Source: Mycteria americana
Taxonomy: Eukaryota > Chordata > Aves > Ciconiiformes > Ciconiidae
Direction of reading: 5' to 3'
Length of the DNA: 64,000 bases
NCBI RefSeq assembly: GCF_035582795.1
Contig: NC_134374.1
Location: 24,815,798 to 24,879,797, forward strand
Positions 1 to 14,800 of this stretch are shown here, one piece after another. Position 1 is the first letter of the stretch. Every line of letters starts with the position of its first letter. Made by a program: the position numbers and the translations under genes. Under the pieces are notes generated by a model. The model ran no database searches. It saw only the letters and a program-made list of their open reading frames with translations, and had not been told where the DNA came from.

Positions 1-3000
1 TTGAGAATCATTTCCTCCATAAACACTTGTGATGCTTCCCCTGAATATGAGTCTAATTTCTGTTTTCCTGAGGGAAAATAGAGGACACATCAAACAAATT
101 GTTTTCCAGTGACTGGGACTACATTAGAAGAAAGTATTTGCAAATCTGTTTTTCAACTTGGCATTAGTTGTTTTCCAAGGCTATCTTGGTCTGAGGTTGA
201 GATTTTCTTTTGGTTTGGGGGGGGGGGAGGTGGGGTGTCCTGATGTCTGGGGTTGGTTTGCTCTGTTTATTTTTTTTAAGAAAACAGTTTTGTTCAGGCT
301 TGAAAACTGAAATAGCAAATTATCATTGAGTAAAGAATGAAGAACCCCTGGAACTGAAAATTCAGTCACGAATTTCAGCGCTTGAGGTCTGGACATGTTG
401 CAAATGGTTGAGTGTAGTAGAATGAGATTCCTGTTTCCTAACAGCACCAGGAAATAGAAGATTTGCTCAGGTCTCGGTGGGTTTTAATTTGGGATGGGTG
501 ACACATAGCACCAGTGCCATTTCCAGAATGAGGTACCAGCCCAGACCGGGTCTTGTAGGTCACGTACAAGCAGAAGTAATGGTGTCCCATGTCTCACCAA
601 ATGCATATTTACCTGGAGCAAGGGTATTCTCCAATCTTTACACCTTTGTGGCAAACGAAAGCAGAGCAAAAGCTCATTGCAGTGCTGGGAGGTAAATGCA
701 GAGTCATTGGAAAAGCCTAAAGGAGTATTTGGGATTGTAAGAGTTTAGTGAGGGTATGGCTGGAGCGTGGCAGGATTCGAGCAGATGAAGCCTGTCCTCA
801 GCAGTGGTCTCTGACAGCCCAGCTGGAAATCCCGACCCACCAGCGGCCACGGAGCTAATGCCATGATTTGCCTCTGTCCAGATCATCGTACGTGCAGTCA
901 TCGCGTAAAGCAACCCTTCTGCCGCCGAGGGGAGCTGAAAAAAGTGCAAGATGAATTACTGGTACCGCCGTCAGTGTTTGCCAGAAATCTGCTTTCTCTG
1001 TATTGTAGATTAACGTTGGTTATCTTCAGCTGGTGTGGGGGGAAGTTAATTGACAGAAAGAAAAATGTATTATTTCTTCAACAAAAGATCTTAGGAGCTA
1101 TTTAGAGTGCTGTTGTTGCCTAAAAGAATGAAAGGAGGAAACAAATTCTGCGCTACTCCCCATAAGGAATGCAATTCCCTTATTAGTAGAGATATTTTAT
1201 TTGGACAGATGACAGGCATTAGTAAGTTGTTTCCTAGTGGGAGCACACAGATGGACAAAAATAACTTACATAGAAAAACCATTAATTAAGAGAGCAACCT
1301 AATTAATTGCATCATTGTCAAACTTCAGATGTTCTCAGCAACCTCACTGGCAACCCTAGAAAATCATTTTGGAAACACAGTTGTCCTAAGGGAGTTATTA
1401 GGACTATTTAATGCTTCGATTGTTTAAAAATTGAAAAACTGGCCATTTTCCCTTACTGCCAAGATTTCTTTGTGTTCCCATTTAACGTTTTTGACAGTCA
1501 ATAATGTAAGTGAGCACGGGCGGGTTGAACCCGGCAGCGCGCAGCCACCTGCGAGCAGTCACCAAGTGGCACGCGGAGGAGTAAATCCCGCAGCTAGCTG
1601 GGGAAAAACGACTGTACAGGCAGCCCTGTGGATGGAGGGGCTGGCGGGGGCTGCCCTGTGCAAGTTCTCACTGCCCTCTCCCCTCAAAGGGAGACTGAAT
1701 ATGTTGGGTTTTCACATTGAACGCAGCCCCCAAAGGTAGCACAGGAGGTCCTCGTGAGCAATCACAGGTTTCTATAGTTCCCTTGGTCAAGAAAAGGCAG
1801 GCAGGGCTGTCCTGGCAGAGCAGGACGGGAGGGATTGTTGGCAGTTGCACAGCTGATGTTGAGAAGGTGACTTGGAAGAGGGGGGGGGGGAAGTGGGTTT
1901 GACCAGATCAGCTGGAACTCAAGAAAGGGGAAGGACAGAGCTGTTCACATCTCAATTAGTTCTGGCCAAAATGTGCTACTCCCAAGCTACGCAGAGCCTC
2001 CAGCACACCCTCAGCTCTGGTCTCCACGGAAAGCCCCCTTACCCGTCCTTTCTTCAGTGGACCTGCATGCCTTCACTCCACAGCTGCAGTGCCTGGCTCT
2101 GAGGGAGGATCCCTGCAGCCCTCCCATCGCTGAGGCAGGATCTCGGCGTAAGCGATTCCCCTTTCCTGGCACTCGTGCCTGAAGTGACTTGATGCATCCA
2201 ACCTCACCTATTTAGTGCGTACTGTTCCAGCTCTCGTGTGCCTGCAGGCTTGCTCTCTCGCCGCTGTGGGGAAAATTGTTCCTTTTCCTGTAAGCGCAGG
2301 CTCATATGAGGAAGCAAGCCCGGAGTTAGAGTATTGGCAGCTTTCGCTTCTATTTCCTCAAGCCTTTGCCTTTTCTTATTTGCGTTATCACCTCTTGCTT
2401 CACTTTCTCTCTCCTGCTGCTGCTCCTATGCGGTGTTGCAGGTTCTTGCATAAGCTGTTATGGTTCTTTTGCTTCTTGTTGCCTGTAATAGTGATGCTGT
2501 AACTCTGATAAAAAGCTTGGAGGCAGCAGAAACACTTATTAAACAACAATGGCACTTTGTTCATTCTTATCCTCTCTTTCAGTTATCGTGTCTCTCCTGC
2601 TCCCTTTTTCTGTGTGGCTGTTGCACTAGTTCTGTTTTCGGAAGATGGTAGCAGACATGGATAAAATTGCAGTTAAAATAGGGCTGGCTTCAGTACTGTA
2701 AAAGCCCTTTGGTGAGCTTCAGCCCCAAGCTGTGTCCTGCCAAGCAGCTCCCCAGGTCTTACGCTTGATGCTTTGCCCACTCAACCCTCCTATTTTGTAG
2801 AACTATCAAGAAGATAAATATAAAATGTTTGCTTCTGGTTGACAAGGAATTATTCTTAAACCACATCCTTTCTGGAGGGCCCGTTTCAGCCTGGTACCAT
2901 GGCCTGGCCGGGCAGAGCAGTTACAGACAGGTCCATCTAGGGGTTGCGGGGCCTCAGCCAGCCCCACCAGCAGTGGACACCGCTGGGTTCGCAAAGGTTG

Positions 3001-6000
3001 GCAATGAGCAAGGGCCAGAACAACCCAGTCTGTCTCCTGAGGTTCCCCTTTCTTTTCCCCATGAAAGGTAACAGGAGAGACTTGATCGTTCTCATGAAAA
3101 TCCTCAATTCACTGCAAATACCATGTAGGGTTTTTACGGCAAAGACAGAGCTTTGGGCAAATTGCTTGAGACGGGTAGACCAGAGAGAGCACTGGTGCCG
3201 GAGGGAGCGGAAGAGAGCTTCGTACCAGCTGGGACAGCTGTAGCTTTTGTGATCCAGGGCAACAAAGAGAAAAACATTGTTCACCACTCAAAGAAATTCT
3301 GGTCTTAAGATCAGAGAAAGTTGTATCAAGATTTCCAGGGCATGTCACTTGGCAGATCACAAGTCTGCAGCTGGTAAGATAAAAGATCTGGAGCGAGTCT
3401 GGGGGTAGGAGGAGTAACATATCTGTTAAATGGGGGAATTACCAGAAGGTTGTTGGTTTTTTTTTTAAGGCCACACCAGTGGTTTTCAGAAGAAAATGAC
3501 TTTCACTGCCAGCTGAAACTGCAGATGGTGTGTTACCTGCCTTCCCGCAAAGCCACCCCGCTGTGCACAGGTGATGGTGCTAATGCCAGTGGTTATCACC
3601 ACGCCCTGCACAGAGAAGGCTACAGAATTCCCAGCTTTCTGTAGTTTTACTGGGGTTTGCTTTTGTCTCTCTTCTGAAGAGAGCACTGGGACCTGTAAAA
3701 CAGGACCTAGGACCCATCTGTTATTCCTGGCAGCAGCCACTGCGGTTGCAGAGATGCAGAAGTACTGAGAGCTGGTCCTTGGCAGGGAGATGCAGCAGGT
3801 ACTCGTGCTGATTTCTGCACTGACGTGTCCCTGTGGATTTGCTAGAATAGCTACTCCTTCCAAAATCTCTGATGTCTGTAAAACAAAAGTAAAGGCTAAA
3901 TAATGATGATCCTGTTCTACGGAGTCCTGCTGTGCCTTAGAAAAAAGCAACGTGGGAAAAATTAGAAGGAAAACACAACATAGAAAGAATGATGCATACA
4001 ACTAAATAAATCATGGAGCAAGCCAAGACATCAGCTGAACTAATGGCTCGTGGTTTCTGCAGTGAAAGTCTGAGAGCTTGGAAAACATCAGCTTGATGCT
4101 TTTTAATTCTGTTCTAATACAGACCTTTAAAGGCAGGAAGGAGAAGCTGAAATCTGATTTTTGAAGGCAAGGGAAGAACTTGAATGTGGGTAGATTAATC
4201 AGAAGACAACGCGGGAATCGGTTGTTAGGTTTAGCGCTGGGTGGGCACAAAATGCTCCACTTTCTGCAGAAGTCATCGTCTCTAACTGGGTTGCTCTGCT
4301 TGGGTCTGCTGCCCTTCATGGAGGACAGGCAGGTACCGAGTACATGGTATACAGTAACCCTACATGACTTGCATGAGTGTAAAGCATTACGGTGCACATC
4401 AGGAAGATCAGCTGGAAGAACAGCTACGAAGGCTGGCAGGCAGAGAGCAGCCATCCAGATTAAGCACAAGGATCTGAACAAACAGCCTTTAACATCAAGT
4501 CCTGGTCAGTCTCAGCCTAAGTTAAACAGAAGCATAGCTGATTTATCTCAGAAGTACTCAGATGGCCAAAAAAGGCCAATTTTTATGATGTGGGATGATC
4601 TTCAGGCAGCGATCATCAGCCATAAATCTCACAGATACGCGCAGGCAGTTTGAACAGAAGTCTGAACTCTCCTGAGAAGAGGCTGGTGTTGGCCATGGGG
4701 TTTTGTGTCCGTCCAAGGTCAGAAGTCACTCCTGAGCTTGACCTCACAAAGCCAACATGCTTTTGATGCAAACAGCCACAGAGCAAACGGATAAACTGCG
4801 TTAGTGTGTTTTATATCTACATGTAGCCCGAGTGTTGCAAATTTGAAACAAAACCTCGTAGAAACAACTTCAGGGTGCTCACAGAAAGTTAGGGAAAGAT
4901 CTGTCTCCACCAGCGGTACCTCTGGGCACTGACTGCCCGGTGACCTGCGTCCCCTTAACTCGCAAGCTGATGGATCAGAAGCAGCACAAAGTGGGGTTTA
5001 AGACGTTGCTTGGCAATGGGTAACAAACTCCAGTCTTTACTGGGCTGTCACTACAGTACTCCTTCAGCTCTCTGCTTCTCGGAACTTGGAAATTTACTGG
5101 AAGAGACCAAAAAGGCATTAATTCCAAAATAAGCACGTCTTAGTTTTGCAAAAGTCCCGCTGGTATCTGCTGTACAGGGTATGTTATTTGTCATCCTCCT
5201 TAGGAGAATTTTTCTCTTCCAGCAGTATTTTCATATTTTGAGCAATCTTCAGACAGATGGAAACAGGCATTTTGTCTTTGGATTTTAAATGCTGTTGTCA
5301 AAAGAGTCAATATGATTATAAAGCTGTGATTTTAATTGCTGCTGTATTGAATTCGAGATCGACACTAATGAATCGTGTTACGGCATGTTCATGGCTGGTA
5401 ACCTCAGCCCGAGCCCAGTGGTGCGGCTTTCCCTAGAAGCTGCTGACCAAGGACTACAGCCTGGGCTGCAGGTTGTCGCCAGCCTCCGCCACCGCACATC
5501 ATAGTACCACTGCATTTTAATTATCAGTGATCACAAGGGAGATGATCTTGTCTGTGATTTTTTTCTTTCTTTCTTTTTTCAGGCAAAAAGCTTTCACGCT
5601 AGTTTCCTTAGCTGCTTCCCTTTCCTTTCCCGACCCAGATGACAGGATGACCTGCACATAACCCATCTCCTCTTGCGATCAGCAATCCGTCTTCTGAAGA
5701 ATAGCTGACAGCTGAGCAAGTTTGCACAAGGCAGCGCTTCCCAGAAACAGAGACCGTTCCCATCAGCAAGTGACTGGGGCAACAACAACTAGAGATGCTT
5801 CTGCTACACATTCTCCCCAAACATCATTCAGCGCGTGTGCCACCCTGGTTTGTTCACAGATTTAGGAACTTTCTGCAAGTTTCTTCCCTCTTCCCAGCAC
5901 ATTCAGAGGAGAGGACTGTAGAGCCGTCGTCAGGACAGAAAGGCCATGAGAGGGTCATCTTTTGAATGACTAAACTCAGTTGTAGGGTATTTGATACATC

Positions 6001-8820
6001 TAGTGTGAGACAAAAGCAAGAATCTTGGTATGTTAAGCCCACAAAAATGAATATATTGTTTATTCAAACTCAGAATTAATAGGTCAATACAAAAGTAAGG
6101 AACTATTTTCCATAATAAAAAACCTGAGCATGGTTTGTTCTTTATAGGCCTTTACTAACTCTGACTTTTGAGTGGGTTTTTGCAACAAGGGCAGGTTTCC
6201 AGTAGCGTCTGGCTTGAGACTAGCAAGACTCATTTTTAAGTGGTGAACCTTTGGGGTTAGAAATGAGGAGACAGGCTCAGACTACCTTTCAGCCCTTCCA
6301 ACCCTGCTTCACACCAAATGGTGTCTGAAGCTTACACATCTCAGTGAAAGGAAAGTGGAAAACAAAAGAATATATTTCTACTTAGCCTCCCGCCCTCAGC
6401 AGGCTTCTCAGCCCATCTACAGGTGTTCCACAGACACCATCCCAGCACCTCAGATGTGTTCCTTTCCTTCCATTTCCATACTCTCCTTCATGTCATCTGC
6501 CGGGTTTTTGTCCTGTTTCCCAAATCAGAAAGAAGGATATTTCGCGGTTCCTCAGCATGGCTGTACAAATTAGTTTATTAAGCATTAGAAATTAAGTTCT
6601 TGTTCATTGTAAGATACTTTACTTTGCCTGGCATCATAAAAGAACATGAAAATTAATGCCTCTGGCAAGAAACACCCCTATTTTACCCAGATGGAGCTCA
6701 GCAGCTTTGGTACTACAGAGATTTAAGAACCATTATTCTGAAAAAGGACAATCAGTTGGCACAGTTGCTGTTTCATGCTCCATTGTACAGCTAGTCTCAC
6801 CTTACACTCTTCTCTGGTCGCTTCTTTTAATTCAAAGTTGTTGTGATTTCATTGTTGTGTTGACTCAACTCATCTGGCTGCAAAAGAAGAAAGATAGGAA
6901 TTATGTTGAAGGCCTTTTGGGCTGCATCTCCAGAGCTACTTGGTCACTTATTGCTGATGGTCTTCCTCTCCACCCAGGGAGATCTTGCAGATGAACGTGC
7001 CTCGGACTGATGGGATGCAAGAGCAGCAGGTACAGAAATGGATGGCTGTGGGCTGTAAATCAGACTGACGCGGGCAGAAGATGGCCTGCGTGGTCTGAAC
7101 TGGCACAGAAGAGCACGCTGGTAAACAGGAAGGCAACGGTCCTTCGCTGCAAGCTCGTTGGGCAACGCTTATCAGCAGATGAGATGGGAGGGACACCAGC
7201 AAGGAGCAGGAAAGCAGAAAGAGCCTGAGGCACTGTCTGAAAGAGGAAGGGTGATGGATTAAAGTCTTAAAAGCAATTAAATAGCTGAAGACATCTGAAA
7301 TCAAGCCAAAGAGGTTTAATACACTTCACTGAATCTAACAGCCAGAGATTTGCAATGTGATTTAGAAACGCACAGGCACGGGAGAGGAAGAGGGAGCAGG
7401 CAACTGTCAGAGGTTATTAACACTAGGAAGAGAGAATAATTATTGGAAGTGATACGTCAGGTTAGAACTGGAAATAATAGTACCTTGGAATAACTTTCTG
7501 GTAGAGAGAGGTCCCAAGAGGATTTTGGTTTCCAGGAGTTAGGTCAACATATGTGAATATGTAGAATGTGTGTCTGTATGTAGCTGAAGCTGACGGGAAA
7601 AGTTTGCATGCTCAGGTTTTAAGGGAGAAATCCCTTTTCCCAGGGCTGCTCCTTATTTCTGTTCTGTGGGAGATTAGTTTAAAAGTGGAATGTTAGGAGA
7701 AAAGTCAGTCCCACGGTTTTGCTCAGACTTGAAGGCTAAACGTTTTTCCCAAGAAGCAGCAGAGCAACTTTTCCAGGAGACTTTTTTATTTCTTTGCAAT
7801 GTTCACGGTCTGCACTTGCCAAAAATGTTTTGCCTTGTAAACTGGAAGAAAACTAAATCTAGAGCTGTGTAAGATCTCACATAGTGCGAGGAAACAAAAC
7901 CATTCCAGTAAAATTGCGTCCTCCGCTGCCTTCGGTGCACGCCAGGCTGTGGGTGAGCGGGACCAGGGGTTTACTCCCCATCTCGGAGCAGGTACGGAGA
8001 CATCCTGGTGCCCTCTCCAGTCCTGCACCCACGTCAGGAGGAATCGGGAGCGTTTCTTCCTGCAAAATTTGACTTTGACAGGCACGGTAATAAAGGTGAC
8101 TTGTTTCCTGTGTGTGCTTCATTGCATGAAATACAGTAAAGCACACACAGGGCTCTGACTGCCGAGTACCTTTTTTGATCTACCGTTGAAAATCATCTTT
8201 GCCAGCCCATTAATTTTACCACTCTCCTTGGATGTTATCCAGGCAGCTTCCAGTGCACTTTTGACTTTCTAATCACAAAGACTTGTTTCTTGCCTGTCCT
8301 TTGGCCTCCATCTTTTATCTGCCTGAGAATGATTTTTTGAATGAGCCCAACTTGAAAAAACATATAATTGGTTTAAATTGCTTTAAATGCATTATTAATT
8401 CTTTCCACCATAGCAAAAGAATATCAAAGTGCAAAACCTTAAAGTGCATTTCAAAATATTGAGGATCACATAACATAATTAATAAAGCGAAAAAAATCCC
8501 AAAGTTTTTGGAAAGATATTGCACCACTGGTTTGACAAGAAATGATCAGCCGTAAAACTACGGCAGCCTGTGATTAGCATTTTTAACAACGGGACTAGAT
8601 TAGCCTGAATGTAGTGATTAGTGAAAATATCCAGGTACTAAAAACATTGCTGAATGAAAAATAATGCGTGGTTTACAGTGGCAAATTCGTGTGTGGTTTG
8701 TAGCTATTTCACTTCAAGGCAAAGAGACTGGGTACTTGGTGTCTAAGGGGGGCTGAGCTGAGATGCCTTAGTCCAAGAATACCAGCACTCTCCTAACCAA
8801 GCTGAGGAAGAGTCCTGGTA
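1..8820. other. Intergenic DNA, no gene recognised
   Basis: No open frame in this stretch resembles a known protein, and none shows a convincing exon chain. The longest frames (for example minus-strand 3486-4001 and 4011-4481, plus-strand 4180-4653) have lengths expected by chance in 64 kb. Low-complexity tracts are a G11 run near 217-227, a second G11 run near 1880-1890 and a TTTC-rich patch at 5558-5580. I see no RNA gene. Confidence 0.6.
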
Positions 8821-8823
8821 GTT

Positions 8824-8876
8824 TGTTGGACTAGATGATCGTTGTAGGTCCCTTCCCACTGAACTATTCTATTCTA
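8824..8876 (+). mobile_element. CR1 LINE 3'-end fragment
   Basis: The segment reads as the terminal part of an avian CR1 element: a TTGGACTAGATGATC-type motif, then AGGTCCCTTCCCA and a degenerate ATTCTATTCT tail. This is the usual order at the CR1 3' end, so the element is on the + strand. Upstream sequence from about 8720 may be a diverged continuation, but I could not align it with confidence. Confidence 0.75.
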
Positions 8877-8879
8877 AAG

Positions 8880-11800
8880 CATATTCATGGCAATTTATGT
8901 GCATGGTCTGTAGAGGACAATTTGAGCCTGTGTATTAAACAGAGCTTATGCTCGGCTGGAAGGAGGACGCTCCTCACTGTGTCGTCGGGACAGCAAGGTG
9001 TCTTCCATCGCAGTCAATGGAAAGTCACCTCACGTTGTCTGCCCGTGTAGGCAGCCTGCGTGACGTGAATTTAACACGTGTAGAAGGTTCCTGATGGCTT
9101 TGGAGGCTGCAGTTGTCTCTCCCAGGATGAGATATGTAACAGTCAGGACTAACGTGGTCCCCTCCGCTTTGTGCTTTACATGAGCCCTGAAAGTGAAAGA
9201 CATCATTTCACAATTTTTTTCCCAATTTCTGCAATTCCTATTTACCACAGAGGCTTGAGATCTTGCTGGTATCACGCACTCGTGCCCCACTGAGTGCCCG
9301 TCGAGCGTTAGCAGCCCGGCACCATTGCCAGGCATTTCAGCCCGGACCGAGCCGTGATGCTTTCTCCCGGGAGCGCTGCGGGTGAGCAGGCAGCGCTGCC
9401 TTCGCCGGAGCAGCGAGGGGGTTACAGCTGGGGCGGACATCAAAATGCACACTGCTTTTGAGCTAATCTACAGCAAATACCCGTTCATGAAAACTCCTGC
9501 AGGTGCCCATCGGCAGATCCTGACACAACACCTGCTGTAAAACCCCCTGGTTTTAAGTCCAGGGGAGAACAAGTCTTTTCACCAGGGACTGGCAGTTACA
9601 CATGGAGCTGAGCAAGGAGGAGCATAAAGGAAGGAAAAGTGCAATCCTCTTCAGTCCATTTTTCTCCTATTTTAGAGAGATTCTTAAATCTACAAATACA
9701 TGCCTTACATGCTAGCTAGCTCGCTCGGTAAAAGCCAAAACCAAGTTTTCATCCTGCAGGCAGTGGCAACACACAGAGCAGTTGAATCACGGCAGAACAA
9801 CAGTCGCATCTTTCTCCAGTGAGGGTTTGTTCGGTTGTTTTTTTTTAAAAAAAGCACCCACTTCTCAGCACATCAGCTGCAGAGAGCAGCAGGTTATGCA
9901 ACTGAAGGGCTTGATTCACATCCCAGGGAAGGCACTTTTTGGGGCTTACAGCTGGCCTGGACCAGGCCCATCATTTGGGGGCTGAGACCACACCTAATTA
10001 AATCCAAGTGGAAAGCATGGGACAGAAGCATGGGAAGTTTTGAAGCAGTGGATAACACCTGGATGAGAGCACAAGCAGCCCAGCAGGGTGGTATATGCCA
10101 CACAACTCATCTCTCTGACCGAGAACATGAATTATTTTTAGGCAGTTCCGCTACTGACACTCAGAAAATAAGAGGATATAATTATTAAAGCCCAAGCTAT
10201 TTCATAAAACTTCCCGGTGATATCTTCTGCAATCTGTTCTAGAAGCAGAAATACAAGTGTTGTAGGCGAACACCAGTAGCTGTAAGAGCATCTTTCACAG
10301 ATTCCTGGTATATGGGGTCCCCTTATCTGAATCTCAGATTTGAACAAAGATCCTACTTAAGTATGTCATCATTCATCAGGGGAGTTTCTCTTTACATTTT
10401 TTCCTTTAAAATCAACAAGAAAAAATTAAAAAACAACCAAGTTGAGCACTTGAATGCTCAAAGAACAGCAAATTTCTAATACTATTTCCTCTGGTGATTT
10501 TAACCAAGTTCCTTTGCATATCTGATGATCTTTATTCATCATTCTCATGCTGCATGCCTCAATTTTTGTTGACTTAAATTCTCATAATGCAATTGCATAT
10601 CCTACCCTTGCATTAGTTGTTAGACGAGGCAAGATGTTTATCTGTTGCTATGTTGCCATTAAGTGCTGCAGTTTATTTTGATTCGAAGTTGGTTGTTTGG
10701 CTCATTTTCTGTTTGGGTTGGCATTAGCTCCCCTGGTATTTTTGTTGGTTGACAAACCCCTCCGCGCAGGCGTGGGAGCGCGTGTTTCGCCATTGGCATG
10801 GCTTGCAGCCTGCTTTCTCCTTTCTCTGAGAGCTTGACTAGGCTTTTGCTATGTTAGTTTTGCTATTTTTTTAATTATATCCTTCAAAGATCTTATTTCT
10901 CTCCCACTTCGTGCAGGGTCCTTCTGATACCAGTCCCTACCTATTGCGTTCACTCCTTCGTGAATGTTAGAAGCCCAGGACTACTGAGCTCCAAGGATGT
11001 CCACCAGCAATCTCAGCTTAGACATGGACATGGGGCTTTCCTTGTATGAACCAGTCAGTAACAGCATCGTCTTCCTGACAGGGATTATTCATACGACCTA
11101 AATATAGTCCAGAAATCAAGGGATGTTATCCTAAGAAGAAATAATAAGAAAGATGCTCTTTGGATGAAAGAGTGAAGATGTTTTCTGTTCCAGATCTGTC
11201 ACAAGTTGAGATCAGAGTACAGAAGCTATGGATATAGGACAGTAACTACTTTCTTCATTTAAAAGTCTGCCACATAAAGCGCTGTGGCAATTGCAAATTA
11301 AAAAAGGAAAGTGTCAAATGAAACAGTAGAGACGACTTACACCGGGCACATGGCCAGTGCACACAGGTCACAGGACAGATCTCGGTGGCAGAAGCCATTC
11401 TGTAGATTGGCACGCCACAAAGCAATACAACACTGCAGCAAAAGGATGCCGGCTCGTCACCCAGAGCCCTGCCTTTATCCCAAAAGTCCTCCGCTCGCTG
11501 CTCCCTGGCAATCCCATACATCTCGGGTGGAGTGTGTGCAAAGTTTCTGAGAGCCAGAAGAGCAGATGCGTGATGGCCCTTCTGAAACATGGCGATGCTT
11601 CCCTCAAGCTCACGTTGACGCCAGGCTGTGGACTAGCACGCGTGTGCACACACGTGCACGCAGAAGGCTGGACACAACGGCTCTGGTCCCATGTCCTTTT
11701 CCCCCTTTTTCTTGCTTAAGGCAAGCGGGATGCTTGCAGCTCCTCTTCCCGTTGTCCTGCTCGTGCAGTGACCTACATCCAGTGGAGACAACTGGCCTCT

Positions 11801-14800
11801 CTTCTCAGCATCTACAATGGGGCAAAATAACCTTTGTGTGCAGAGCTTCCACGGGTTGTCCTGGTAGTTAATGTGTAGGAGTAGAAGAATGAATTTTCTC
11901 CTGGGAATCAGCTTGGCCAGTCATATCCTTGCGTTCCCTGTGTCCTTCTAGAGTGAAATTGTGAATAAGAACAGATGAGCATAGGCGCAACCTTGATAAA
12001 ACGGAACGATGCTGGTAGATAAAGGGAGTAATTAAAGGGTTAAGCCCGTGGCAGTGTATGTTTCATCAGCAAAGATTAATAGTGCAGGTTTTAGCAGACC
12101 TGGTATTTCTTCTTAATTTAAAAAAAATCACAAAAAACCCAAAAAACCTTTGGCAAATCGGGCCATTTTAAATGACCAGCTTTCCCAGAGGTGTAAATCA
12201 CAAAGTGCCGATCACGGTGGAGCTCCGGGGGTGGCCCCGGGAAGCGGCCGGCCACCTCCGCTGCCGCGCAGGACTCCCTGCCACGGCCCCGGGGAGCCCG
12301 AGGGATGCTCCTGGGCCGGGCAAGGGAGCCCAGGGGCTGCGGGGGACGGAATGCCGTGTCAAAGGGAGCCCCTGAGGCAGCCCCAGCACGAGGCAATCTA
12401 GCACTAGGGAAAACCCGCGTCTGATTTCCCCGTGGGTGCGTTTGCACAGCTAACGTGGAACCGCGCTGTTGAAAGGCAGGGGTTTGTATCCTGATGGACA
12501 CATCCTAAGAAAAGCCTCTGCTGGAAGCCACTTGGCAGGGCCTGCAGTCGCATTCAAACACGAGTAGATTAACGCGATCTCTGATGTTCTGTGGTAATTT
12601 ACTTGACTTATATCATGTTACAGATAATTATCTGGCCATCCTCAAATACCTAACAGCAATGTATATCAAATCATGCACTAGATAAGTATGAGTTTAGTTA
12701 ACTGTAAAGTGTCTCTGTTATCAATGTTAGTAAAGCACATGAATTTGCCTTTCAGTTTAGATTTAAAAAAATTTCCAAGTGATACCCGCCCCAAAATAAT
12801 TTTGATGCCAAGAATTCACATATTTTTGTGATGTGTATTCCATTCCCTGTCCGAAAAAAGAAAGGCAATTTACATATACTATTTCCAGCTTCTGTGATTA
12901 CTTTCCAAGAGAATGTTAAAGCAAAATTTCCCCTTGACAAATGTTTTCTTGCGTACTGTTGAATTTTCCAGGAATAAGTTTGTTTTCTCATCCTCCACAG
13001 AAAAAGAACCCTGGTAGTTCATGTAATCAGAAAACTCTGCTATCAAAAAATGAACATCAGAGAATTAAACTGCTACTTTACTATTGTGGGTGGGAAAAAA
13101 ATGTAACAAAAAATCTCTGATAGACTCTTTTTATTTTTAAAAATTTGTATGTCAGAGTATTTTTTTACAGAAAAAGTGGTAAGAAGCAATAAAGCTCGTG
13201 TCAGTAGCTGAAACAAAACTAGAAAATCGAAGCACAACCTTTTGTCAGTTTGAAAGTAAATGCTAGTCAAGATTTCCTGGACAGACACCCAGTAACCCAG
13301 ACTGTGAAGCTTAAAGTCACTGCTGACCTGCATAGACCCTCGCACCCAGTTCCAGTCTAAGGGCCAATAAATGCACTTTGGGTCCGTCCCATTCTGGAAA
13401 AAAATATTAGAACGATAGAATACTTTGGACAGATTTGCATATAATACAGATTTCACATCAGTTCTGACAAAACCAGAAGAATTAATGTAATTTCCCAGCT
13501 CCTGATAAATGAAGCCTCCGGGATCGGGAAAACATTCTGCTGCTTTTGCCTGAAAATATGTCATCCACAAAGCGACGCTGAAGGTTTCTCGTTTCTTGAC
13601 TGGCATGTCTGCAGTGTGACTTGTGAAATAATGGAGACACGGCTTAGAGAAAGCTCTATCTCACCCATCTGCTGAAGCACTCATTTGTTACATGTACAAA
13701 ACAGGAAGAGGAAGCAGCAGTTTGCTCTATCAGGACAGCATCTCCTGACAGCGTGGCTATTATGTACTACAGGTTGACATGTTGGAACCATAAAAAAACC
13801 CAAGGAAATACAGCTTTTCAAATCAGCAGTCCAAAAGTCTTCATGATGTCTTTAACTTTTCTCTTTTCTAAGGTGGTTAAACATGCAAGGACTTAGGACG
13901 CCAAGCTGCAAGACACCAGGAATCTCTGCCTGCCATCGAACGCAGCAAGACCTGGAGGTGTTCAGCATCTGGTAAAGCCAGTCCCATAATGCCTACAGAA
14001 AGGTAAAAATTCAAACTTTATCTTTTACGAACACATATATAGTGTTCTTGTACGGAGTATGATCAGCTGATTGCACACGGGCCAGTTCTTACGGCTTGCT
14101 GAGGTCCTTCACCAGCTGAACCACAGCAGAATGATGTCCCTGGGTCCTTGTCTGGAGTTTTGGCCTGACAAGCCCATCCTTTCATTTTGCACAAGGTGAA
14201 AGGATCGGAGCCGGTTAAGGGGTCCCTAAAAGCCCTACTTCCAGAAATGTTCCCAGCAGAAGACCCTGAAATTACTGCTCCCTGTCCCAACAACCCCCCA
14301 GACCCAGGTGTGGATCAGTCTAGGGGAGACTGGAAGTGAACCCAGCTGCAGGAACATCGTGAAGCTCTTTGGCTGCGGCACCCCAGGGAGGCTGAGGCAG
14401 CACGGGCAGCCCCGTACCTGTGCCCATACCCGTACCTCTGCGGCGGGGGCCACTCGCGCTGCTCCACTTCTCAGAAAAGACAGCACAAAGTCTCACCTTT
14501 TGGTTTGCATTTTGAGTGGAAACCACATGAACTCTGTCTTCTTCGATGAAACAGAAACAACGTTGTTCCCTGGCTGATGTCTTCTGTTATTTCCCAGATT
14601 AGTCAGCCATCTCCAGTAGTGCCTCCTTTTGTAAGGAGAGATTTGTGCCTGTGAAAGAATAGCGTAATTCTCCAAATATTTGGGCTAACAATGATGGGAT
14701 TGTGGAACACTCTCCTTCCAGTCATTTCTGGTAATAATTTCTTTCATTCGCCTCAGGAGACCAAGCGCTTTATTCCAAAAAATGCTGAATAGAGACAGTG

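Noticed and set aside
3486-4481. Two adjacent minus-strand frames (171 and 156 codons) with signal-peptide-like starts
   Set aside because: Their lengths are within chance expectation for 64 kb. Leu/Phe-rich starts are common in T-rich DNA, and neither resembles a known protein. There is no promoter or polyadenylation pattern.
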